NCBI GenBank assembly: GCA_014843695.1
Contig: CM026387.1
Span: 69,622,903-69,686,902, forward strand
Length of the DNA: 64,000 bases
Direction of reading: 5' to 3'
From: Archivesica marissinica
Taxonomy: Eukaryota > Mollusca > Bivalvia > Venerida > Vesicomyidae
Part shown: piece by piece, positions 1 to 8,284 of the stretch
Position numbering within the stretch: the stretch's first letter is position 1
Layout: each line of letters opens with the position of its first letter
Translations under genes and position numbers: made by a program
The notes under the pieces: generated by a model
Databases searched by the model: none
Told to the model about the DNA's origin: nothing
Seen by the model: the letters and a program-made list of their open reading frames with translations, nothing else

Positions 1-644
1 ATTTAGTAGGATAAGCTTGAGTGTGCGATGATCCGTTTGATCACGATTGTTGTAAAAATAGTTCTAAATAATACCGCCGATCTAAATTTATATCCCGTTA
101 CATATCGATCTAGTCGGTGACAAGTGATACTCATCGAGTTATAAGTTCTTCAAATGACAACCTGCCTCTTCAACTTGGGAATTGTATAACAGCGGAAAAC
201 AATAAATATCAGGAAGTTAATAATCACGGAATAATCAAATATAGTGCCTTTATTAGTATTGCGCTTATTATTCCGTAATTTGACATCACAGATGGTCACT
301 GTGGTATTCAATTAGCACTTGGGCAACACTGTTAATAACACCAATCACGTAGTGTCGCCGTCTGAGTCTATATAATTATGTAGACATATATATTATATTA
401 TGTTATATAGTACGGACACCGGTAGCAGACTAGGGAAAGCTGTCATATTTAAAAACAATACGCCAGTATCTACTTTCACTCCTGGATTTCTGTTAGTTCG
501 GAGAGATCCATGCTTATTATACAACAGTGCACTCCAGTCATTATCATAATAAAATAAAGTTCCCTCTGGCTTCCCATGCTTTGACCCTCGGGCAAATTGA
601 CCCCTGGGCTTAATCTCAGAATAGAAAACTTTTAATTAAGGAAA
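1..644. other. Non-coding unique sequence
   Basis: AT-rich sequence without a convincing open frame, splice-flanked exon or RNA gene. A TA-rich patch lies near 370-412. I see no repeat unit that recurs elsewhere in the window. Confidence 0.6.
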
Positions 645-811
645 TACATACATGTCAGTCTTCCCGAAATCCGTAGGACCGCCTGACATGTCAGCCAAAA
701 AAATCCTTCGGTCAGGCAAAATATATTGAAAGTTGAAGTGCATTTTAATCATTTGTCTGACCGGTGTCAGACAAACTCTGGCAAAGTTTCGTGAAGACTG
801 ACATGTATGTA
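645..811. mobile_element. MITE with about 19-25 bp terminal inverted repeats
   Basis: The left end reads TACATACATGTCAGTCTTC and the right end is its exact reverse complement, GAAGACTGACATGTATGTA. The match continues inward to about 25 bp with one mismatch. The element is 167 bp long and has no coding capacity, as expected of a non-autonomous DNA transposon. The terminal TA could be a Tc1/mariner-type target duplication, but superfamily is not proven. An internal palindrome, CTGACATGTCAG, lies near 684. Confidence 0.8.
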
Positions 812-1032
812 AATTTGACGTTATCAAGATAAATGCAGATCTAAATATAATAAACAGTAAATACTTCAATATATTGATACATAGCATACAGTACTATCTA
901 CATCAATCTAAAAGTAACATCCACCATTAAAATCTAAAATAGACACATTGGAATTTATTATGACGACAAATGATGACTTTGAATATCCTGATCAACATTA
1001 ATTCATGTATAGGTTGCATACCTACATTTTAC

Positions 1033-1094
1033 GGGGGGGGGGGGGACAGAAACTGTACGGGGGACAGAAACTGTACGGGGGACATAAACTGTAC
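1033..1094 (+). repeat. G-run plus three 18-bp tandem units
   Basis: A run of 13 G at 1033-1045 leads into three copies of GGGGGACAGAAACTGTAC (1041-1058, 1059-1076, and 1077-1094 with one change). This is a small local minisatellite. The open frames across it are by-products of the repeat. Confidence 0.85.
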
Positions 1095-1612
1095 AACACC
1101 CAATATACTAAAATGCATCGTTACATATCAGTGGAAACGCCCGGTTCTAATAAAGCTATTCAGATCGTTGAACTTGCTTTCGATAAAATCTAAAATAAAA
1201 ACATGCAAATAATGACACCACTTTCTATAGTAGTTGGGGTACACCCTTATCGCTTCATATAACAAGTATTAAAGCAAACATCTCCGACAGTAATTCACCC
1301 GTGAAATAATCGTGTCGGGTGGGTCCGCTTTCTTAATGTCAAATGTCAATAGATGTATCCGGGTGAAAATGGGCGTAACTGTCAAAGCGTATACATGGGC
1401 TACATGTGTATACATATGTTAAGCCGTTTACATCTTATGTCGCGTATTTTCTATTCATAAGAAATGAAACAATTGCCAAAAGGTAGCAATACTGAAACGA
1501 TAATTGTTTACTTCTTCATCAGTACAAGTATCATATAAGATAATAAAGCAATGAGAATGCAACCATATGGTTTGACTGACAGTCATGTGCGTTTTCTATA
1601 AGGTTCACATAC

Positions 1613-1717
1613 CGTGGTTGTCGGTGATGTAAATACGTCGTTATCCAAAAAGTCACTCATATCTTCATCCATATCGTGATATTTCTGATCGCTTCCGTAA
1701 AGGAGATCCATGTTCAT
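1613..1717 (-). CDS. Putative first coding exon of an unidentified gene, acidic N-terminus
   Basis: Read on the minus strand, an ATG at 1715-1717 or a better-placed one at 1709-1711 (AACATGG, good Kozak context) opens a frame running to ACCACG|GTATGTG, a strong 5' splice site at 1612-1611. The exon is in phase 0 and encodes about 33-35 residues: MDLLYGSDQKYHDMDEDMSD, then FLDNDVFTSPTTT. The peptide is rich in Asp/Glu with interspersed Phe/Leu/Met, the look of an acidic transcription-activation segment such as those at the N-termini of some bZIP factors. I do not recognise the family. Later exons would lie left of the window. The frame stays open upstream to an ATG at 1834, so a longer N-terminus is possible. 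Coding status rests on composition and the donor site only. Confidence 0.45.
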
Positions 1718-2140
1718 GAAGTCCCGGGGCTCGGTTACCCCTGGGATAGTCGAAACCGTAAAGAATGTAAGGGAGACGGGAAACACCCAACCTGTATCAG
1801 CTCTGTTTAGCTTTGAAAAGAAATTCCCGACCAAATCACACGTTCAGGTTAATATCCATGCACATTGTAAAGTAAATCCCAATAATTCTCCGTAACATGT
1901 GTTTGGCTGCAATATCGCTAAAGACAATTATCAAGTACACTTTAAAAATGACATTGCAGCTCATATGTGTATCATACTGTGGAAATAAGGCACATATATA
2001 AATTGTATCAATTTAGATCCGTTTTGAATGCGTACGAATATGATAATGTTCATCCAGCTGAATTTGAGACACGTTAAATTCACCTGAACACGCACCAATG
2101 AAAACTCCTCGATAAAAATAAATTATGCAAATGTTGGCAT

Positions 2141-2183
2141 ACGTCACTGTGACGTTTTGTTTACTATCGGAAAATCCCACGTG
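2141..2183 (-). promoter_or_regulatory. Candidate promoter elements: CRE/ATF-type palindrome and G-box
   Basis: ACGTCACTGTGACGT (2141-2155) is a perfect 7-bp inverted repeat around one base and contains two TGACGT half-sites, the core bound by CREB/ATF factors. A CACGTG E/G-box sits at 2178-2183, overlapping a CCACG motif. These sites lie about 430 bp upstream of the putative minus-strand first exon, so a promoter role is plausible. No transcription start can be located from sequence. Confidence 0.35.
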
Positions 2184-2474
2184 CTATCTCATTAATAAAC
2201 TCTTAAGGGGGCATAGCTTCTACTATGTGCTATATACTGACCCACAATAATGCATAAATACCATGAAAATAAATAATTAAAGAGCACCATGCTGCAAATG
2301 ATAGAGTTCATATATATTTTATTTAACCATATTTTATTGCAATACATTATGTCATACACGTAACGATACAATATATAACATGAACATACAAATGGTTTGG
2401 GCCACAAGTTTTAACAACATTAGACAACGGCCCGCACCATTTATAAGTGGAATCGTGATAAGCGTCGCTACGAA

Positions 2475-2575
2475 ATCCGAGTTCAGCCCCGCTGGAGCCG
2501 TTACGATTGGTCCTTAGCAGGCATTATCACGTTGCTCCCCTCGTGCGATGATCAAGAATGAGGTGAGAGCGTTAT
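2475..2575 (+). mobile_element. Degenerate fragment of SINE family C
   Basis: Matches the B-box and body of family C (GAGTTCAGCCCCGCTGGAG, then the CCTTAG..AGGCATT and CACGTTGC stretches) with several deletions. It lacks the tRNA A-box end and the standard 3' tail. Confidence 0.6.
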
Positions 2576-2688
2576 AAGGGAATGTCGCAAGAGCTAAATA
2601 TTGACCATTTATAAGCTCTACAAATAGATCACAGGGGCGGGTACAGGATTTGGCGTTAGGGGGGGTGCAACATATTTGTAGGCTAGCA

Positions 2689-2728
2689 TCTAGGGGGGTC
2701 CGAGGGCATGTTCCCCCGGAAAATTTTG
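2689..2728 (+). repeat. Dispersed repeat fragment, copy 1
   Basis: The stretch TCTAGGGGGGTCCG followed by GGCATGTTCCCCC and AAATTTT recurs at 6472-6510. The two copies share about 40 bp with small indels, and both follow short G-rich sequence, suggesting remnants of one transposable element family. I cannot name the family. Confidence 0.6.
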
Positions 2729-2869
2729 AAAACAATGGATCCACCAGGTGCATTCTGGGCGTTCTGGTGTATTCTATTAATCAGGGGCGGTTTGGAACCC
2801 CTGAGAAAAATTCTGGATCCGCACATGAAATTTCACCAGACCAACAAGACATGCGCGACACGTGGTAGA

Positions 2870-3398
2870 ATTAATTTAATAATGGACTTTGTATTAAACA
2901 AATTTTATATCACCGTTACTGCAAAATATATGTTTATTTTCTGAGCAATTATCTTACCTTTTCTTTGGTTTCTTTCGGAAAAAGCTACTCATCATCGTTT
3001 GAAATTTAACGCATTTCGCACTCGGGGCATCCATTATTGTTTTGATAGTCTAGATTGACAGCATCGAGTGACGTCATCCTCTACAGAATGTCAAGTGCGG
3101 ATAGTTGCCGGGACGGATTTGAACATGCGACACAGACTCAAACACATGACGGTTTGGCATATTTGTTGCAGACACCGTAGACGCACTTTTATCAACAATT
3201 TTTTTGGCATATTACATTTTTAACGCAAAATACGGCACATTAGTTACCTATGCTCCGGCGATTTTAGGGGGGGCGCACGCCGGGTCACCTAACACCCACA
3301 ACAAACCTGAACTATCTTATCCCACAGTCCAAAACCCAATATCATGCAAACTCATTTCCCCAAGAACAATGACTGACTGACAACATGTTACGTTTATT
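2870..3398. other. Non-coding unique sequence
   Basis: No supported gene. A G-rich patch near 3267-3275 resembles the G-run beside the dispersed fragment at 2689 but is too short to assign. Confidence 0.5.
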
Positions 3399-3654
3399 AG
3401 CTGTCCGATTAGCGCAGTGGTTAGCGCGCTCGCTTCTCACAAAGGCAACCCGAGTTCGATCCTCGGACCAGGAAGTATGTGAGATGGTACGATGGTCGCC
3501 AGATCGGACAGGTGGGTCTTCTCCGGGTACTCCGGTTTCCTCCCACATGAATGACCACATATACGTTTTCATCCGAGCCAACGAGAGTGATTAATATAAG
3601 TTGTTAAAACTTGCTTCGCAAACGTAAAATAAATAAAGTTTTTTAAAAAAAAAA
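3399..3654 (+). mobile_element. tRNA-derived SINE family A (V-SINE-like)
   Basis: The head is tRNA-like, with an A-box region at TTAGCGCAGTGGTTAGCG and a B-box at GAGTTCGATCC. The body contains TTCTCCGGGTACTCCGG followed by TTTCCTCCCACATGAATG, which resembles the conserved V-domain of V-SINEs as I recall it. The 3' tail (AGTGATTAATATAAGTTGTT and later ACTTGCTTCGCAA) ends in an A-rich stretch. Other copies lie at 13841, 14593 and 46617. A molluscan V-SINE called RUDI is known; equating it with this family would need alignment. Confidence 0.85.
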
Positions 3655-3946
3655 GTTTATTTATAGTCGCCACCACATAAATGCATTTGGGCAACTAAGT
3701 TTTCTAAGATGATTAAAATTCCCATTATCTAAAAGTTATGATTTGGGCCTATCATAATTATTATACCTATGATTAGAGGGCTATGAGGGCTGCTGTAATC
3801 TCAGTGTATGTTTTAGTTTTCATATCTCCGACTGTTGCTCATACAAGAATTTGTGCCAGCGACAGTCGGGGGTAGACCGGGTGTAGATAAAACCCGATGC
3901 ATTTATACTTATAAGATGCTTAAGAAATCCGGCTATGGAACAGTCT
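3655..3946. other. Non-coding unique sequence
   Basis: No gene seen. A short imperfect inverted repeat (CTCCGACTGTTGCTC near 3824 and GCGACAGTCGGGGG near 3859) could be a degraded MITE or fortuitous. Confidence 0.4.
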
Positions 3947-3947
3947 A

Positions 3948-4186
3948 GTGGAAGTCGTGATAGCGCAGTGGATCGCGTTCGCTTCAGGTGCGAACGGTCC
4001 GGAGTTCAAGCCCCGCTGGAACCATTACGAGTGTGCCCTTAGACAAGGCATTTAAATTTCACGTTGCCTCTTCTCTCTCCCTCGTGGCGATGGATTCCAT
4101 CAGGATTGAGCTCTCTCGAGTGATTAATATAAGTTGAACGAACTTGTTTCGCAATCGAGCTAAAATAAATTTGCATAAACTAAACA
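3948..4186 (+). mobile_element. tRNA-derived SINE family C, near full length
   Basis: The head GTCGTGATAGCGCAGTGG carries an A-box-like segment, and GGAGTTCAAGCCCC is a B-box-like segment. The body contains CCTTAGACAAGGCATTTAAA, CACGTTGCCTCTTCTCTC and GTGGCGATGGATTCCATCAG. The 3' tail (TGATTAATATAAGTTG, ACTTGTTTCGCAATCGAGC) is shared with family A, so both families may use the same LINE partner. This is a SINE head, not a functional tRNA gene. Confidence 0.85.
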
Positions 4187-4556
4187 GTCTACCGAAATAT
4201 ATACAGTCGAGTCCCAGTCTGCCAACTTTTGTTGTCGACTCACTCTAATCATTATACCGGCTGCTTTTAGCTATTGTTTTGTAGATCCTTTTATCTTTTT
4301 AACTTGCACATAACATTTTAGATTAACTGACTGTTCTAGACTGTGCCTGCCAATCATAATCATGACTGATTGTTCGACAATAATAAGTTGGAAGTAGATT
4401 TGCAGGAAAAAACTGTAATGAATATCCATAAAGGATATTTTCAATATGTGGTATCACACAAAATAGTACGGGGATATACATGTAGAGCTAGTGTACCAGG
4501 AACCTAGATGGTTGTAACAAATATAATAGTCAATTTTAGCATGAAGTCTACTAGTA
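4187..4556. other. Non-coding unique sequence left of the 50-bp array
   Basis: AT-rich DNA with no gene, RNA or recurrent element recognised. Confidence 0.5.
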
Positions 4557-6308
4557 TGTGGCTCTCGTCCATTAAATTTGGCTTGCATTGTGCCATTTTG
4601 TTAGACTGTGGCTCTCGTCCATTAAATTTGGCTTGCATTGTGCCATTTTGTTAGACTGTGGCTCTCGTCCATTAAATTTGGCTTGCATGGTGCCATTTTG
4701 TTAGACTGTGGCTCTCGTCCATTACATTTGGCTTGCATTGTGCCATTTTGTTAGACTGTGGCTCTCGTCCATTAAATTTGGCTTGCATTGTGCCATTTTG
4801 TTAGACTGTGGCTCTCGTCCATTAAATTGGGCTTGCATTATGACATTTTGTTAGACTGTGGCTCTCGTCCATTAAATTTGGCTTGCATGGTGCCATTTTG
4901 TTATACTGTGGCTCTCGTCCATTAAATTTGGCTTGCATTGTGCCATTTTGTTATACTATGGCTCTCGTCCATTAAATTTGGCTTGCATTGTGCCATTTTG
5001 TTATACTATGGCTCTCATCCATTAAATTTGGCTTGCATGGTGCCATTTTGTTAGACTATGGCTCTCGTCCATTAAATTTGGCTTGCATTGTACCATTTTG
5101 TTAGACTGTGGCTCTCGTCCATTAAATTTGGCTTGCATTGTGCCATTTTGTTATACTATGGCTCTCGTCCATTAAATTTGGCTTGCATGGTGCCATTTTG
5201 TTATACTATGGCTCTCGTCCATTAAATTTGGCTTGCATTGTGCCATTTTGTTATACTATGGCTCTCGTCCATTAAATTTGGCTTGCATTGTGCCATTTTG
5301 TTAGACTGTGGCTCTCGTCCATTAAATTTGGCTTGCATTGTGCCATTTTGTTAGACTGTGGCTCTCGTCCATTAAATTTGGCTTGCATTGTGCCATTTTG
5401 TTAGACTGTGGCTCTCGTCCATTAAATTTGGCTTGCATTGTGCCATTTTGTTAGACTGTGGCTCTCGTCCATTAAATTTGGCTTGCATTGTGCCATTTTG
5501 TTAGACTGTGGCTCTCGTCCATTAAATTTGGCTTGCATTGTGCCATTTTGTTAGACTGTGGCTCTCGTCCATTAAATTTGGCTTGCATTGTGCCATTTTG
5601 TTAGACTGTGGCTCTCGTCCATTAAATTTGGCTTGCATTGTGCCATTTTGTTAGACTGTGGCTCTCGTCCATTAAATTTGGCTTGCATTGTGCCATTTTG
5701 TTAGACTGTGGCTCTCGTCCATTAAATTTGGCTTGCATTGTGCCATTTTGTTAGACTGTGGCTCTCGTCCATTAAATTTGGCTTGCATTGTGCCATTTTG
5801 TTAGACTGTGGCTCTCGTCCATTAAATTTGGCTTGCATTGTGCCATTTTGTTAGACTGTGGCTCTCGTCCATTAAATTTGGCTTGCATTGTGCCATTTTG
5901 TTAGACTGTGGCTCTCGTCCATTAAATTTGGCTTGCATTGTGCCATTTTGTTAGACTGTGGCTCTCGTCCATTAAATTTGGCTTGCATTGTGCCATTTTG
6001 TTAGACTGTGGCTCTCGTCCATTAAATTTGGCTTGCATTGTGCCATTTTGTTAGACTGTGGCTCTCGTCCATTAAATTTGGCTTGCATTGTGCCATTTTG
6101 TTAGACTGTGGCTCTCGTCCATTAAATTTGGCTTGCATTGTGCCATTTTGTTAGACTGTGGCTCTCGTCCATTAAATTTGGCTTGCATTGTGCCATTTTG
6201 TTAGACTGTGGCTCTCGTCCATTAAATTTGGCTTGCATTGTGCCATTTTGTTAGACTGTGGCTCTCGTCCATTAAATTTGGCTTGCATTGTGCCATTTTG
6301 TTAGACTG
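4557..6308 (+). repeat. 50-bp satellite array 1, about 35 copies
   Basis: The unit begins TGTGGCTCTCGTCCATTAAA and ends GTGCCATTTTGTTAGAC, repeating every 50 bp without indels. Copies left of about 5290 carry scattered substitutions, including TTAGAC/TTATAC and GTG/ATG variants. The roughly 20 copies from about 5290 to 6307 look identical. That asymmetry points to recent local expansion at the right side or to assembly duplication. There is no unique spacer between units, so it is not CRISPR-like, and no coding potential. Confidence 0.97.
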
Positions 6309-6813
6309 TATACCGGTACATGCAATAAACTAAATATAGAATGAAAGAGATTAGTGGACGAGTGACCTTTGGTCCCTCGTTTACAGTGCCTACCGTACCG
6401 GCAGACTTATATGAACTCGTAACACAAAACAAACCAGTCCCGTAGCCAGAGGCAAATTTCAACCGAGGCAATCTAGGGGGGTCCGGGGCATGTTCCCCCT
6501 TAAATTTTAGACGTATAATTATGTACTGACCATTCAGCTCTCTAGCAGTCTAGCAGTCAACATTTTATACAGCAAAGGGATATTTTTTGCATTTTATTTA
6601 TTTAATTTTTCATTTATTTATTTTTTGCTTTGGGAATTTTAACAGAGGCAACTGCCTCGGTATACCTCAGTGTGGCTAAGTTAATGTTTCATGCACCTTT
6701 AATTAATAAATCAATAAACATGAATGCAAAACACCAAATAATTGTTTTTGAAGAAACGGAAAAGAACAGAAAATGTTATATATTTTGGATTTTGGCCTCC
6801 ACATACATGTTAA
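6309..6813. other. Non-coding DNA with dispersed repeat fragment, copy 2
   Basis: Positions 6472-6510 repeat the G-rich fragment seen at 2689-2728. The rest is AT-rich with T/A runs near 6580-6630. No credible gene. Confidence 0.5.
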
Positions 6814-7019
6814 ACCTTAAAATGCTGAATAAATTGGAAGGATTTTGGTGCAAACAAAATAGATCCAGATCAGCCACTATGTAACTCCATATCTGATCAG
6901 GATCTATGTTGTTTGCTATTAACTGAAATGTTTTAGTTCCACTATTCAAATAGCAAACATCATAGAGCCTGATCAGACTGCATGTTCTGTATCATCTCAT
7001 CTGGCTCTATGCTGTTTGC
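6814..7019. mobile_element. Palindromic TTAA MITE (family P), right end lost
   Basis: It starts after TTAA at 6810-6813 and shares with the copies at 36689, 47838 and 62509 the blocks TAGATCCAGATCAG, TCTGATCAGGATCTATGTTG, GAATAGCAAACA-like and TCTGGCTCTATGCTGTTTGC. Each copy folds on itself because outer and inner segments are mutually complementary. Here the right terminus is replaced by a SINE tail starting near 7020. Confidence 0.75.
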
Positions 7020-7293
7020 ACAACAAGTTATGTTATGTTATATTTCCAGGTTTTACGCCTGCATCAGCACCATTTTGGGCTATATCGCCGGCGGGCAGTT
7101 TACCTAACAACACCTTTCCTGGGCAGGCTCCAACGGTTAACCAGTACTTGGGTGCACCAACCTCCGTAAGAAACTGCCAACTTTTTCATATAAATGAGAC
7201 ACGGTCTGAGCGAGGCTCGAACCCGTGACCATCAGTGATGATAGGTTACAGTGGTATACAAGTCAGCGACCTTAACCACTCGACCACGGAGGC
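7020..7293 (-). mobile_element. tRNA-derived SINE family D
   Basis: Read on the minus strand, GTGGTCGAGTGGTTAAGG is an A-box-like head and CACGGGTTCGAGCCTCGC a B-box, with a variable-arm-sized insertion that resembles a Ser/Leu-type tRNA. The far end (7023-7120) matches about 95 bp at 37117-37212, including TTTTGGGCTATATCGCCGGC, so that block is probably the SINE 3' body. Confidence 0.7.
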
Positions 7294-7371
7294 GGATTGC
7301 AAAACAAGTACACATGTATACTAGTACTCGCTTCCAGCACAGTAAGGGTTTAACAGCACACATGTATTGTA

Positions 7372-7455
7372 CAGTTAAACCTGTCTTAAGCAGCCAGCCA
7401 AGGGAATCACTGAAAATAGCTTCTTCGCGCAGGTGGCTTCTTAATACTTACTCAT
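7372..7455. mobile_element. Truncated TA-flanked MITE (family T)
   Basis: Begins CAGTTAAACCTGTCTTAAGC after a TA and continues CAGCCAGCCAAGGGAATCAC, matching the left half of the complete copy at 48867-49042. The right terminal repeat is missing. Confidence 0.7.
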
Positions 7456-7496
7456 GAACCTTTAACGATGTTATATTGACCCAGCTATCAAATACA

Positions 7497-7725
7497 TGGA
7501 GATCATGATAGTGCAGTAGTTCAGGTGTGAAAGGCCCAGAGTTTGAGCCCCGCTAAAGCCATTATGATTGTGCCCTTAGGCAAGGCATTTAAATTCCACG
7601 TTGCTTCTTCTCTCTCCCTCGTGGCGGTGGATTCCATCAGGAATGAGGTCTTGAGAGTGATTAATAAAAGTTGTAAGAACTTGTTTCGCAATCGAGCTAA
7701 AATAAATTTGTATAAATTAAATACA
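7497..7725 (+). mobile_element. tRNA-derived SINE family C
   Basis: Has the family body (CCTTAGGCAAGGCATTTAAA, GTGGCGGTGGATTCCATCAG) and the tail AACTTGTTTCGCAATCGAGC. The tRNA-like head is partly deleted around the anticodon arm. Confidence 0.8.
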
Positions 7726-8284
7726 TTTTGTACATAAGAATCATTTGGTTAGTTACTAATTATATGTATTTATTATTCAAGTGCTGGAGAACATTGAGGG
7801 CAAGCTTTCACTTTTTTTTTGTCTCATGTATTTATAGCAATATTATTGCAACAGATAATCTGTAATTTGACCATGCTGACCGACGTGACAGCATAGAATT
7901 GATGCGACATGTCAATTCATGTCAACGAATCCCTAACGTCCGTTACACGTGGTGGCTTCCCGTTTCTTTTTCAAATCGTACTGGATATGCAACAATGTCT
8001 ACAGAAATGCTGTTACAGTCAGTTACAAGAAACTTTCTATAAAAGACAAATGAGTTTTCTTGCAAAATCCACAATCTGCTACACAAATACAGCGATGGAA
8101 GATAATTAATAGAGTTGCCTGTATTTGTATAGTACTGTTCAGAATTTGCATAATACAAGAAAATATTTAACAAATTTTGAAATATAAGTACCTGCATGTA
8201 ATTAATTTGCATAAATTACACATGCACATATTTAAATTTGTTTGTTTTACTCTACATGTACAATAATCTCAATTAATTTGTTAA
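7726..8284. other. Non-coding sequence left of the LINE
   Basis: No gene recognised. Short overlapping frames near 7909-8212 on both strands show no family features. Confidence 0.5.

Noticed and set aside
1583..1834. Full 83-codon minus-strand frame as a complete gene
   Set aside because: The part after 1613 reads through a consensus splice donor into intron sequence; only 1613-1717 is retained as a likely exon.
3399..3475. tRNA genes at the heads of SINE A, C and D copies
   Set aside because: Every instance is followed by the same SINE body and tail, and the stems are degenerate.
4557..6308. CRISPR-like array
   Set aside because: Units are contiguous with no unique spacers, there are no cas genes, and the DNA is eukaryotic. 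The same applies to all other arrays here.
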